Shown: positions 18,003-26,241 of the stretch, piece by piece | How positions within the stretch are numbered: the stretch's first letter is position 1 | How the letters are laid out: every line of letters starts with the position of its first letter | From: Salifodinibacter halophilus | GTDB taxonomy: Bacteria > Pseudomonadota > Gammaproteobacteria > Nevskiales > Salinisphaeraceae | DNA: 64,000 bases | Assembly (NCBI GenBank): GCA_012999515.1 | Contig: JABEEB010000001.1 | Location: forward strand, 1,736,001-1,800,000 | Direction: 5' to 3' | Position numbers and translations under genes: made by a program | The notes under the pieces: generated by a model | Told to the model about the DNA's origin: nothing | What the model saw: only the letters and a program-made list of their open reading frames with translations | The model's database searches: none

Positions 18003-18701
18003 ATGCCCGAGACCAAGCAATCGCCGCGTGCCGGCGATTTCTCCTGGAAACGTGAGCTCCACCGCTTGACCGACGATTGGCCAGTGGCCAATCGTGTGTT
18101 CCGCGGCATGGCCGATAGTCGGCACCGTGCCTTGATCGAGCTGAAACAACAGCTCGATGCCGTTGAACAAGAAGCCGCGCGTGCCAGCCAGCCTACGATT
18201 GCTGAGCTGATGAGCGAACGTCTGGCGCTCGCCGAACAGGTTGATGTGGCGTCGGCGATAGACGCCCTCTATCGGCGAACGCTGGCTGCACTCGTGCCCG
18301 ATGAGCTTCTGATGGTGCGGCGCTTGGTGACAGTCGGTGAGGCGCCGTTGGCCCATATCGGCGTCGCTCGTTGGCCGTTCGGCCGAGCCCGCTGGTGGGT
18401 GCTGGAAAATGCGACGCCCCTGGGGCGCGATGCGGGTGTTGCACTGCCAGACCGAGTGGATGTCTACATCCGGCAATTGAAATCGTTGGCGCTGGTCGAC
18501 GAAGTGCCGGCTGGCGGCCAGCTCGAGACGGGTTTCGAGCAATTAGGCGCCGAAACCGGCGTGCGACGGGCGTTGGAGACGATCCGGGGCACCACCGGCC
18601 AGCGCCCCAGGTTCGAACGTCGAAGTCTGAGGCCAAGCAGCTTGGCGACTGCTCTTATCCAGGCCGGTGGTATCTCGTCCGATGCCGAACGGGAGGCCTA
18701 A
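18003..18701 (+). CDS. Hypothetical cytosolic protein, possibly Abi-alpha/DUF4393-like
   Basis: A 232-residue soluble protein with no signal peptide or membrane helix. GAGGA lies about 8 bases before ATG 18003, so the start is well supported. Predicted features are an alpha-helical N-terminal half (Ala/Glu/Leu-rich, residues ~40-110) and a winged-helix-like part. In the latter, LVPDELLMVRRL is followed by ALPDRVDVYIRQLKSLALVDE and a basic tail RPRFERRSLRPSSLATALI. That order recalls DUF4393/Abi-alpha proteins, but the match is from memory and weak. It stands alone on the plus strand, 95 bases after the DUF445 gene, and is convergent with the thioesterase gene. Confidence 0.5.
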   Translation: MPETKQSPRAGDFSWKRELHRLTDDWPVANRVFRGMADSRHRALIELKQQLDAVEQEAARASQPTIAELMSERLALAEQVDVASAIDALYRRTLAALVPDELLMVRRLVTVGEAPLAHIGVARWPFGRARWWVLENATPLGRDAGVALPDRVDVYIRQLKSLALVDEVPAGGQLETGFEQLGAETGVRRALETIRGTTGQRPRFERRSLRPSSLATALIQAGGISSDAEREA

Positions 18702-18776
18702 CCGCGCGGGCCGTAGGCCAACAGATCACGTGTCAAATAGCCTCGCGAAGCGCATATCGCGCGCTTGATTGGCCAT

Positions 18777-19289
18777 TTACTCGGCAGCTGGATCGTTATC
18801 CGCACCGCCGTTTCGGAGTTCGTTTTCGAACGCCTGAGCCTCTGTCTGGCCTGCTTCGCGCAACTCAATCATGCGGCGTGCATAGGTATTGAGTCGCTGT
18901 TCGTGTACCGAACTTGGTTGGAAGGTGGGCACCGGAGCCTTGGCGCCGTCGTCATCGAGTGCGACGAAGACGAGGATGCAGTGCGTGGTCAGCTGATTGT
19001 CGACATAGCGTGGGTTACGTGCGTGAACACTGACCGAGATATGCATGCTCGAGCGGCCTGTATACATTAATTCAGCGTGCAGGGTGACCAGGTCGCCGAC
19101 GTTTATCGGTGCCACGAACTGAATGCCGCCGACGTACGCCGTCACGCAATAGCAGCCGCTCCAGTTGGCGGCACAGCTATAGCCGGCGTGGTCGATCCAT
19201 TTCATGACCTGGCCGCCATGGACCTTGCCGCCGAAGTTGACATCCGATGGCTCGGTCAGAAAACGCAGGGTAATGTCGTGTTCGGCCAT
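18777..19289 (-). CDS. Acyl-CoA thioesterase (hotdog fold, YciA-like)
   Basis: A 170-residue single-hotdog acyl-CoA hydrolase. The N-terminal FLTEPSDVNFGGKVHGGQVMKWID contains the family NxxGxxxGG helix region, in which the catalytic Asp/Asn sits. A long C-terminal helix rich in Glu and Ala follows the beta sheet. Such enzymes release free fatty acid and CoA from acyl-CoAs in the cytosol. I chose ATG 19287-19289; a GTG three codons earlier is possible. It is transcribed alone, with DUF3301 and queA upstream on the same strand. Confidence 0.88.
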   Translation of the reverse strand: MAEHDITLRFLTEPSDVNFGGKVHGGQVMKWIDHAGYSCAANWSGCYCVTAYVGGIQFVAPINVGDLVTLHAELMYTGRSSMHISVSVHARNPRYVDNQLTTHCILVFVALDDDGAKAPVPTFQPSSVHEQRLNTYARRMIELREAGQTEAQAFENELRNGGADNDPAAE

Positions 19290-19400
19290 GAAGCACACTC
19301 AGGCAGTGGAGTTGAATAACCATGATGCCTTATACCGATGCCATGTGGCGTGGCGGCCATGGCGTCAACGCCCGTCGGCACATACGCACTTGGCCAGCGG

Positions 19401-19727
19401 TTACCGTGCCTCGTCGGGCGTGGGGTGTGGTTCGAGATGGACCCGGGCGGCACGGTGGCCGACAACGTCAACATGGCCAGTGTAGCGTTGGTCGCCGCGC
19501 TGGTAGAACTCGAAGCAGTAACTTCTGCGGATGCGCCAGCCATTGGGGCGGCCACGGTCTAGCCGCCATCCCTTAAATGCCAGCTCGTCGATGAAATAGA
19601 GGCCGTGTTCACGGCAATGACGTTTGGCAGCGCGTCGCGCGACATTACGCGCGCCAAGCGTGTGCCACCACACGAGTAAACCGACGGCCAGTCCCAATAG
19701 CCAGGGCAGGAGATCGAACGAGGTCAT
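19401..19727 (-). CDS. DUF3301 family small membrane-anchored protein
   Basis: A 108-residue protein with one N-terminal membrane helix (about residues 5-23), then a basic helix and a small beta domain. The sequence AAKRHCREHGLYFIDE, followed by a GWRIRRSYCFEF element and GHVDVVGHRA, is the pattern I associate with gammaproteobacterial DUF3301 proteins. Function unknown. It lies 63 bases downstream of queA on the same strand and could share its transcript. Confidence 0.75.
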   Translation of the reverse strand: MTSFDLLPWLLGLAVGLLVWWHTLGARNVARRAAKRHCREHGLYFIDELAFKGWRLDRGRPNGWRIRRSYCFEFYQRGDQRYTGHVDVVGHRAARVHLEPHPTPDEAR

Positions 19728-19790
19728 CCGAGGCGCATGCGCTGAGCTACCAAGCTTAGTTGGCCGGCACCATAGATTCGTTCACGGTTA

Positions 19791-20819
19791 TCAGGCGATC
19801 CACATCGCATCGCCGTAGCTCAGAAATCGATAATCGTGGGCGAGAGCGTGGTGGTAGGCGTTTAGCACCGTTTCGTGTCCGGCGAATGCAGCAACCAGCA
19901 TCAACAGGCTGGATTGTGGTTCGTGGAAATTGGTCAGCATCGCGTCGGTGACGTGGAACGTGTCTCCGGGTTTGACGAACAACTCGGTTTCGCCGTTATA
20001 AGGCGCAATCGTGGCATCGGTGGGCGCGGCGTGCGCGGCGGTCTCGAGCGCGCGCACCACGGTTGTGCCGATCGCCACCACGCGGTTCGATCGTGCCCGG
20101 GCCGCGTCGATTGTCTGGCAGGTGTGCGCATCGACGCTGAGTCGTTCGCTGTGCAGGCGTTGTGTGTGGATGTCGCCATCGCGTAGCGCTTGATAGGTGC
20201 CGGCACCGACATGGAGCGTGACGGTGGCGGTCTCGATGCCCCGAGCCGCGAGCTCGGTAAGAAGCGCGTGGTCAAAATGCAGGCTGGCTGTCGGCGCTGC
20301 CACAGCGCCATCATGGCGTGCCCAGACGCTTTGATAGCGAACGCGGTCATCTGCAGTGTCCGGCCGCTGTATATAGGGCGGCAATGGGGTGTGACCGGCG
20401 TGTTCGACCAATTCGGCGATTGGCTGCGAGGATTCGGTTTCCAGCGTGAATAATTCGCCGTCGCGGGCTGCCACCATCAATTCGGCTGCGCCGACCTGGA
20501 TACGGGAGCCGATCGTGGGGGCTCGGTTGGCACGGATTTTAGCGCTTGCTTGGTGCTGGCCCAGAATCTGCTCGATGAGTATCTCGACCCGGCCGCCGCT
20601 TTGTTTGTGACCGAATAAGCGTGCCGGGATTACCCGCGTGTCGTTGAAAACCAGCACGTCACCGGCGGTAAGCTGATCTGGCAGCTCGGCAAACGTTTGG
20701 TCGGACAGTGCGCCGGTGTCTCGGTCGAGACATAGCAGTCGCGCATCGCGTCGTTGCGTTGGGGGATGCGTCGCGATCTGCTGTGACGGCAGGTTGTAGT
20801 CAAAATCGCGTTTATCCAC
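19791..20819 (-). CDS. queA: S-adenosylmethionine:tRNA ribosyltransferase-isomerase
   Basis: A 342-residue enzyme that transfers and isomerises the ribosyl group of S-adenosylmethionine onto 7-aminomethyl-7-deazaguanine at tRNA position 34, making epoxyqueuosine. The N-terminus DKRDFDYNLPSQQIATHP is diagnostic. FNDTRVIPARL, the LHFD segment and the C-terminal TNFHEPQSSLLMLVAAFAG are all conserved. The usual downstream partner tgt is not here; the next gene on the strand is DUF3301. Divergent from the glycine-zipper lipoprotein gene. Confidence 0.95.
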   Translation of the reverse strand: MDKRDFDYNLPSQQIATHPPTQRRDARLLCLDRDTGALSDQTFAELPDQLTAGDVLVFNDTRVIPARLFGHKQSGGRVEILIEQILGQHQASAKIRANRAPTIGSRIQVGAAELMVAARDGELFTLETESSQPIAELVEHAGHTPLPPYIQRPDTADDRVRYQSVWARHDGAVAAPTASLHFDHALLTELAARGIETATVTLHVGAGTYQALRDGDIHTQRLHSERLSVDAHTCQTIDAARARSNRVVAIGTTVVRALETAAHAAPTDATIAPYNGETELFVKPGDTFHVTDAMLTNFHEPQSSLLMLVAAFAGHETVLNAYHHALAHDYRFLSYGDAMWIA

Positions 20820-20868
20820 GATACTGCGGGTCTGGTTTGATCGTCGAACAGCCTAGCGGAGTTGGCCA

Positions 20869-21300
20869 ATGAGTGACAGCGAAGCGCGCATCGGTTACCG
20901 CATGTTTATTCGCGTTGTGGTTGTTGGCGCGGCGTCACTGACGGTTCTCGCGGGCTGCGCTAATCAAAAGCCCGTTATGTACGGCGATCACGGCAATGGG
21001 GTATCGCAGGCAATCAAGGTTTGTGAGCAGCGTGCCCACGCGCATGGCCTGAGCTATCGCAAGGGGGGTCATATGGCGCGCCGCTCGGCCGAACGGGGAG
21101 CGGTAGGTGCGGCCGGTGGCGCTGCAGCCGGTGCCATTTATGGCAATGCGGGCCGAGGCGCGGCCGCCGGCGCTGCCGGCGGTGTCGTGACCGGGCTGAC
21201 GCAAGCGCTTTTCTCCAGCCATAAACCGGCGCCAATTTATCGGCGCTACGTCAATCGATGCCTCCGGGATAAGGGCTACAAGCCACTAGGTTGGCGATGA
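20869..21300 (+). CDS. Glycine-zipper lipoprotein
   Basis: A 143-residue lipoprotein. The signal peptide ends in the lipobox LAGC near residue 29, and the mature protein starts at that cysteine. The middle holds a glycine/alanine-rich zipper (GAVGAAGGAAAGAIYGNAG, then GAAAGAAGGVVTG) that can form a paired membrane-inserting helix hairpin. The tail has Cys-Leu-Arg-Asp-Lys-Gly-Tyr (residues ~131-137), common in small outer-membrane lipoproteins of the SlyB/Rcc01693-like group. GGAG seven bases before ATG 20869 supports this start; ATG 20902 is an alternative. First of three small lipoprotein genes in a row. Confidence 0.7.
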   Translation: MSDSEARIGYRMFIRVVVVGAASLTVLAGCANQKPVMYGDHGNGVSQAIKVCEQRAHAHGLSYRKGGHMARRSAERGAVGAAGGAAAGAIYGNAGRGAAAGAAGGVVTGLTQALFSSHKPAPIYRRYVNRCLRDKGYKPLGWR

Positions 21301-21360
21301 ATGTGGCCGGACCGCGCAGCGCGTCTGTGCGCTAGACTTGATACGTGCAGCCGTTTTTCG

Positions 21361-21729
21361 ATGTTCGCCATGCGATGTTCAAACCGACAATCAATGCCCA
21401 CGCTTATCAGTTTAGCCGCTGCCGTGCTTTTGGCGGGCTGTACGCCACCGCCACATCACCAGGGCCCAAAGCAGATCAATACGCCTGCTGATGCCGTTCA
21501 ATCGACGCCGGCTCCGCGTCAGATGGGCCATGCCCGGGGCAATACGGGGCTGACCAGTGACGTCGAGCAGTTGAAAGATGCGCGCAGTACTTATAAGCGG
21601 GCGCAGGAGCGCCGGCGAGCGCGCGTCAAGCGCAAGCAGGCGCGCTGCCACAAGGCTGAGAATAAAAAAGAAGTGCCGATTAACGAAGGCGGTCAAAGCG
21701 GTGCCCGTTTTTGCCAGCAAACAGACTGA
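21361..21729 (+). CDS. Small hypothetical lipoprotein with basic coiled-coil-like segment
   Basis: About 122 residues. A type II signal peptide ends in LLAGC, so the mature protein is lipidated. Pro/Gln-rich sequence follows, and then a strongly basic helical segment (YKRAQERRRARVKRKQARC). The C-terminal tail is short with a second cysteine (FCQQTD). I do not recognise the family. The start is uncertain: ATG 21361, 21370 and 21394 all give workable signal peptides and none has a clear Shine-Dalgarno sequence. It follows the glycine-zipper lipoprotein closely (60 bases) and may be in the same transcript. Confidence 0.55.
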   Translation: MFAMRCSNRQSMPTLISLAAAVLLAGCTPPPHHQGPKQINTPADAVQSTPAPRQMGHARGNTGLTSDVEQLKDARSTYKRAQERRRARVKRKQARCHKAENKKEVPINEGGQSGARFCQQTD

Positions 21730-21960
21730 ATATAGAGCATATGCCCGGAAGACGCCCGCTATAGGCGCTTCGGAGTAGCGCGATATGGGGCGACTGGTGG
21801 CGTAGTCATGGGCCGTTGAGCGGTTACAAAAGGTAGATAAGCGGACAAAAATTGCCTGAATGAAGCGTATTGGTTGTCTCTACAATCATATTGTGTCTAT
21901 CATTCAACCTCGGTTTAGGTCGGCACGAAGGTCGACCGCCATGCAAGAAAGGAGTCTTCT

Positions 21961-22230
21961 ATGACTAAAACGATGCTCAAGTCTGGTTTCGCGGTCGGCG
22001 CAGCTGTCGTCATTTCGGGCTGTGCGGCTGGCAGCCAGCCGTCGACTGCTGACCAAGCCTTGAACAAGGCTGAGTCCGCACAACAGACCGCAAACTCTGC
22101 CAAGCAGACGGCGCAGAGTGCACTGCAACGTGCCAACAAAGCGCAGCAGACGGCGAACAAAGCCGGTAAGACGGCTCAGGCGAACTCGCGCCGTATGCAG
22201 CGTATGTTCAAGCAGTCGCAGCAGAAGTAA
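21961..22230 (+). CDS. Lpp/OprI-like alanine-zipper lipoprotein
   Basis: An 89-residue lipoprotein. The signal peptide ends in ISGC (lipidated Cys21). It is followed by a helix of heptad-like repeats rich in Ala, Gln, Asn and Lys (ALNKAESAQQTANSAKQTAQ and on), as in Pseudomonas OprI and E. coli Lpp. The C-terminus ends in lysine (QSQQK), the position used by Lpp for covalent attachment to peptidoglycan. The expression signals are strong: AAGGAG seven bases before the ATG and two tandem terminators after the stop, as expected for an abundant protein. An L,D-transpeptidase gene lies convergently just beyond the terminators. Confidence 0.85.
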   Translation: MTKTMLKSGFAVGAAVVISGCAAGSQPSTADQALNKAESAQQTANSAKQTAQSALQRANKAQQTANKAGKTAQANSRRMQRMFKQSQQK

Positions 22231-22247
22231 TATCTTCTGAAACGGCC

Positions 22248-22280
22248 GGCCGCTACCGGGGTAACCGTTAGCGGCCTTTT
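22248..22280 (+). terminator. First of two tandem terminators after the Lpp-like gene
   Basis: GGCCGCTA (22248-22255) pairs with TAGCGGCC (22269-22276), with a partly paired inner loop, and is followed by TTTT. Confidence 0.7.
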
Positions 22281-22307
22281 AAAACCCCGCTGCGGCGGGG
22301 TTTTTTT
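22281..22307 (+). terminator. Second tandem terminator, strong intrinsic type
   Basis: AAAACCCCGC and GCGGGGTTTT form a GC-rich stem with a TGCG loop, followed by seven T. The reverse strand also has a T run, so it may serve the convergent L,D-transpeptidase gene too. Confidence 0.92.
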
Positions 22308-22473
22308 ATGCGCAAATGGTGGGGCCGATATTGTTTGCAACGCCCCATTGACGCGACGCGGTGCCCTTATCTGTCGTGAGACGGCTTAGCTTATAGCGTA
22401 GTCCACGCGCCGCGCGGGCTTAGTGGATCAGCGGCGCAAATCTAGCTGAGAGGCATGCATATCTGCTTTGGCG

Positions 22474-23484
22474 TCAGGAGTGGTTTTTAGCCTCCGAAGC
22501 AGATTCTGTTTTTTGTTCGTCGGCATTTGAATTATGGCTGGCCTCGGATGAGGCGTCGTTGCCAAGGTCCGTAATTGGTTGGGGTATGCCGTTTGCCTTA
22601 CTGGCGACCGACTGCGCACGCTCCCAGTTGATGTTGGTGTGCTCATGCTCGTTTGAGGCGGTAACGATGGTCTTGGTCCAGGAGGCGTAGTTTTGTTTGC
22701 CTGATTTTTTTTCTTGAGCCGGCGGATGGGCTGACATCACGAGTTGCTGGCCGTTCCAGCCTACTTTGTAGGGCTGGTCAACGATATGTACTGGCGTTCT
22801 GGAACCGAGCATCGCGAACAGATTTTCGATGTCTTCCGGGTATAGCCGGATACAGCCGTGGGAGACTTGCATACCGATGCCACGTGGCTTGTTGGTGCCG
22901 TGTATCAGATAGCCTGGTAAGGCGAGTTGTAATGCGTACTGGCCCAGTGGGTTGTCCGGTCCCGCGGGTACCACTTTCGGCAGTGGGTCACCGTCTTCTT
23001 TATGTTCTTTGCGAATGGATTCGGGCACCGTCCAGGATGGTTTGCGAATCTTGTTGGAGACGTGGGTTTTGCCCAGCGGCGTCTGCCAGCCCTTGCGGCC
23101 GATGCCGAGCGGCATCGTCACGACCTTGCCAGCATTTTTGCTGCCTTTAGGCGGATAGTAGTAGAGCCGCATTTCGGACAGATTGATGACAATGCCCTTG
23201 TGGGGGGCGTTCGGCAGCACATAGCGGGTCGGTAGCGTGATGGGGGTGCCGTCGCCGGGCAGCCAAGGGTCGACATCCGGGTTGGCGTGCTCTAATTCCC
23301 GGTAGCCGAGGTCGTATTTTCGCGACAGGGCCACGAATGTATCCGAGTCCCCGGTTTTGGTGTGTTGGATTTTGCCGACCACGGTGACGCCGTCACCCGG
23401 TAGCTCATAAATCGCCGCCTGAGCGGCACTCAACCAGAGAGCCGGAATGCTGATCATGAACGTGATAGCGATGAGGCGTGCCAT
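22474..23484 (-). CDS. Periplasmic L,D-transpeptidase with LysM-like domain
   Basis: A 336-residue secreted enzyme of the ErfK/YbiS/YcfS/YnhG family. It has a signal peptide ending near AQA (residues 1-23), a LysM-like segment (residues ~36-75, DTFVALSRKYDL and LPGDGTPITLP), and a YkuD catalytic domain. The active-site motif is HGTN, followed by SHGCIRL with the nucleophilic cysteine. The last ~90 residues are a disordered, Ser/Asn/Glu-rich tail. Such enzymes form 3-3 peptidoglycan cross-links or attach Braun-type lipoproteins. The neighbouring gene encodes an Lpp-like lipoprotein with a terminal lysine, which suggests the latter. It is 36 bases downstream of pdxH on the same strand. Confidence 0.9.
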   Translation of the reverse strand: MARLIAITFMISIPALWLSAAQAAIYELPGDGVTVVGKIQHTKTGDSDTFVALSRKYDLGYRELEHANPDVDPWLPGDGTPITLPTRYVLPNAPHKGIVINLSEMRLYYYPPKGSKNAGKVVTMPLGIGRKGWQTPLGKTHVSNKIRKPSWTVPESIRKEHKEDGDPLPKVVPAGPDNPLGQYALQLALPGYLIHGTNKPRGIGMQVSHGCIRLYPEDIENLFAMLGSRTPVHIVDQPYKVGWNGQQLVMSAHPPAQEKKSGKQNYASWTKTIVTASNEHEHTNINWERAQSVASKANGIPQPITDLGNDASSEASHNSNADEQKTESASEAKNHS

Positions 23485-23520
23485 ATTTTTTGATCTCGTT
23501 GAAACGTTCGATGTGCGTTG

Positions 23521-24162
23521 TCAAGGTGCCAGTCGTTCCAGCCGCCACCCGTGCGATTCGCGTCGATAACGGAGACGGTCGTGCAGCCGGTTCTTGCGGG
23601 CTTGCCAGAACTCGATGGAAGCTGGCGCAAGATTATAGCCGCCCCAGTGATCCGGTCGCTCGGGTGCTTGTTCACCGAGCTCGGTTGCCAATGCCTCCGC
23701 GTGGGATTCGAGCGCTCCGCGGTCGGTTACGACTTGGCTTTGGGGCGAAGCCAAAGCACTGATCTGGCTGCCGCGCGGACGCCGATCGAAGTAGGCGTTG
23801 GAATCTTTCGTGGGCAGTTTTTCGACCGATCCGGCGACCCGCACTTGGCGCTCACAAGCTTCCCACCAGAATACGAGTGCGGCCCGGGGGTCACTGTCGA
23901 GTGCCACGCCCTTGGCGCTTGAATAGTTGGTGTAGAAGCGAAATCCTTTGTCGTCGTAGCCTCTGAGCAGGACGATCCGTGCGCTGGGCGCGCCATCCGG
24001 GTCGACAGTAGCAAGCGTCATCGCGCTTGGCTCCTTCATGGCAGACTCTTGCGCGGCCTCGAACCAGTCGCTAAACAGCGCCAGCGGATTAGCCGGCGCG
24101 TTGGCCTCGCTCAGATCGCTGCGGTCAAAGTCGCCGCGCCAAGCGCTAGGTTGATCGTTCAC
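23521..24162 (-). CDS. pdxH: Pyridoxamine 5'-phosphate oxidase
   Basis: A 213-residue FMN enzyme that oxidises pyridoxine or pyridoxamine phosphate to pyridoxal 5'-phosphate. The signatures are PSARIVLLRGYDDKGFRFYTNY, the FMN-binding region WWEACERQVRVAG, and the C-terminal RLHDRLRY followed by WRLERLAP. The length matches E. coli PdxH (218). The GTG start overlaps the stop of the upstream dodecin gene by four bases (GTGA), so translation is coupled. The L,D-transpeptidase gene follows 36 bases downstream. Confidence 0.95.
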   Translation of the reverse strand: MNDQPSAWRGDFDRSDLSEANAPANPLALFSDWFEAAQESAMKEPSAMTLATVDPDGAPSARIVLLRGYDDKGFRFYTNYSSAKGVALDSDPRAALVFWWEACERQVRVAGSVEKLPTKDSNAYFDRRPRGSQISALASPQSQVVTDRGALESHAEALATELGEQAPERPDHWGGYNLAPASIEFWQARKNRLHDRLRYRRESHGWRLERLAP

Positions 24163-24371
24163 TGGTTATCGATAGTGAAGCCGACTTTGACGCTAACCTG
24201 CCAATGGCCGATTTCGTTGTCGACGATATGCCCGCGCACGTCGGTGACTTCGAACCACCGCAGATTCGCGATGGATCGGCTCGCCTCGTGGATCGCCTTA
24301 CGCACCGCATCTTCTTGACTGGTTTCCGACGAACCAGTCAATTCCACAGTTTTATAGACGTTGTCGCTCAT
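24159..24371 (-). CDS. Dodecin (flavin-binding protein)
   Basis: A 70-residue protein of the dodecin family. Dodecins assemble into hollow dodecamers that store and quench flavins such as riboflavin or FMN. The N-terminus MSDNVYKTVELTGSSETS, the LRWFEVTDVRGHI segment with the flavin-stacking Trp, and the VSVKVGFTID end are all typical. I chose ATG 24369-24371 because it aligns with other dodecins; an ATG four codons earlier is in frame. It overlaps pdxH, an FMN enzyme, by four bases. Confidence 0.9.
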   Translation of the reverse strand: MSDNVYKTVELTGSSETSQEDAVRKAIHEASRSIANLRWFEVTDVRGHIVDNEIGHWQVSVKVGFTIDNQ

Positions 24372-24634
24372 GGTGTCGGCCATCTGGATTGGCGTTGGTT
24401 AGTGGTCAAGCCTATACGGCTCGCGGGATGGCCTCAAATATCGGGTGTGAATCGGAAAGCGTTGGCACGGTATGCTGCTTGGTCTGGACGCCAAGCAGAC
24501 TGAAGGCGCGAGCGATGAAGGCACGCCGAGTTGTTGGTGAGAATGCGCGGGATGACGCCCTGATCGCGGGTGAACACGTCGGTCGCACGGCGGTTGCGAT
24601 CGGCGCCGAGACTTGATTTTCGAGGAGGTGAGTC

Positions 24635-25759
24635 ATGTCTGATAATACAGCCGGCCTCGCCGGCGTCACTGCCGGCCAAACAGCTATATCGACAGTGGGT
24701 GGCGAGAGTGCGGGGCTGACGTATCGTGGCTACGCGATCGCGGACTTGTCCGCTGGGGCATCGTTCGAGGAAGTCGCGCATCTGTTGATCCATGGTCAAC
24801 TGCCTGGCGCTGGCGAATTGACCGCGTTTCATGCGCGGCTCGCTGAATACCGATCTCTGCCGCCGCAACTGGTGCGTGTGCTGGAAGCGATCCCGGCCGA
24901 TGCGGCGCCGATGGACGTGCTACGTACCGGTGTGTCCATGCTCGGAACGCTGATGAGCGAGCAGGACGAAGCGTTGGAGGCGGCCACAGTCGGCGAGCGG
25001 CTATTGGCGATGATGCCGTCGATGCTGATGTACTGGCACCACTACGCGCGTGGCGGACAGCGGATCGAAGTCGAAACCGACGATGACACCATCGCCGGCC
25101 AGTTCCTTCACTTGCTGCATGGCGCTGCCCCCGAGGCCGATGCCGAAGGCGCGTTGGCCGCGTCGTTGATCCTCTATGCCGAGCACGAGTTCAATGCCTC
25201 CACATTCACTGCGCGCGTCATCACCGCGACGCAGGCTGATTGTTTTGCGGCAATCACCGGTGCAATTGGTGCCTTGAGTGGCCCGCTTCACGGCGGTGCC
25301 AATGAACAAGCGATGGCTTTGATCGACCGCTTCGCCGACGCGGATGACGCCGAACGTGGCGTGCGTGAGAGGTTGGCTGCAAAACAGCGAATCATGGGCT
25401 TTGGGCACCGGGTCTATCGTGAGTCGGATCCGCGTAGTGCGATCATCGAGGCTTGGGCGCAGCGGCTGGCCGGCGACGATCCGGGCCGTGCCAATGTTTA
25501 TGACATTTCCAAGCGTATCGCCGAGGTCATGTGGCGCGACAAAGCGCTGTTTCCCAACGCCGATTTCTTCCACGCGAGCGCTTATCGCTTTCTCGGCATC
25601 CCGACCGATCTGTTCACGCCGATCTTCGTGATGTCGCGGCTGACCGGTTGGATCGCCCACATCGTCGAGCAGCGTGCCGATAACCGCCTGATACGGCCGA
25701 GCGCCGACTATGTCGGCCCGCCGCTGCAGACATTCGTCGCGCTCGACGAGCGCTCGTAG
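24635..25759 (+). CDS. prpC: 2-methylcitrate synthase
   Basis: A 374-residue citrate synthase family enzyme that condenses propionyl-CoA with oxaloacetate in the methylcitrate cycle. The first catalytic His is in GPLHGGANEQ, the second in GFGHRVYRESDPR, and the Asp in PNADFFHASAYRFLGIPT. The end of the protein (LTGWIAHIVEQRADNRLIRP, then SADYVGP) is nearly the same as E. coli PrpC and unlike GltA. The short length (374 against ~430 for GltA) also fits PrpC. AGGAGGTG lies directly upstream. prpD follows after a MAPEG gene. The 250 bases before it hold no recognisable gene or regulator. Confidence 0.92.
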   Translation: MSDNTAGLAGVTAGQTAISTVGGESAGLTYRGYAIADLSAGASFEEVAHLLIHGQLPGAGELTAFHARLAEYRSLPPQLVRVLEAIPADAAPMDVLRTGVSMLGTLMSEQDEALEAATVGERLLAMMPSMLMYWHHYARGGQRIEVETDDDTIAGQFLHLLHGAAPEADAEGALAASLILYAEHEFNASTFTARVITATQADCFAAITGAIGALSGPLHGGANEQAMALIDRFADADDAERGVRERLAAKQRIMGFGHRVYRESDPRSAIIEAWAQRLAGDDPGRANVYDISKRIAEVMWRDKALFPNADFFHASAYRFLGIPTDLFTPIFVMSRLTGWIAHIVEQRADNRLIRPSADYVGPPLQTFVALDERS

Positions 25760-25818
25760 ACCAAGCTGTTCCGGCGTATCATCCGAACGTCGGGGAATGT
25801 GACACACGAGGATTGCCG

Positions 25819-26223
25819 ATGTTGATTGCCTACTGGTGCGTGCTGATTGCAGCCGTCATGCCGATCGGTTTTGTTGGCTACGCCAAGTTTGCCGGCCAGC
25901 GTAAGCTCGGCCCGCAGGCCAACCACGACCCGCGCGCCTGGTTGGAGCGCACCGAAGGTGCTCAGCGTCGCGCCTGGTGCGCCCAGCAGAACGGTTTCGA
26001 GGCGTTCCCGCCGTTTGCTGCTGGGGTGATCATCGCGGCGATCGCCGGGGCGCCGGCGGTCGCGATGAATGTCCTGGCCGTATTGTTTGTGCTGCTGCGC
26101 CTGCTCTATGGATGGTGCTATATATCCGATCGCGCATCGCTTCGCAGCACGGTTTGGTTCGCGGCGACGCTTTGCACCGTGGTGCTGTTTTTCTTGCCAC
26201 TGTTTGGCTCGGCCATGCCTTAA
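25819..26223 (+). CDS. MAPEG family membrane protein
   Basis: A 134-residue four-helix membrane protein of the MAPEG superfamily (membrane-associated eicosanoid and glutathione metabolism). NHDPRAWLERTEGAQRRAWCAQQNGFEAFP carries the conserved Arg/Ala-x-x-Ala-x-x-N-x-x-E signature between helices 1 and 2, and LLRLLYGWCYISDR is the helix 3 end motif. Bacterial members may act as glutathione transferases or peroxidases, but the activity here cannot be read off. ATG 25819 with GAGG 7 bases upstream is the start. It sits between prpC and prpD, 19 bases before the latter. Confidence 0.85.
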   Translation: MLIAYWCVLIAAVMPIGFVGYAKFAGQRKLGPQANHDPRAWLERTEGAQRRAWCAQQNGFEAFPPFAAGVIIAAIAGAPAVAMNVLAVLFVLLRLLYGWCYISDRASLRSTVWFAATLCTVVLFFLPLFGSAMP

Positions 26224-26241
26224 TCGTCGCTAGGTTCTGCC

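Noticed and set aside
25001-25807. 268-codon frame antisense to prpC
   Set aside because: prpC is clearly real. The antisense product has no motif, and long antisense frames are common at this GC content.
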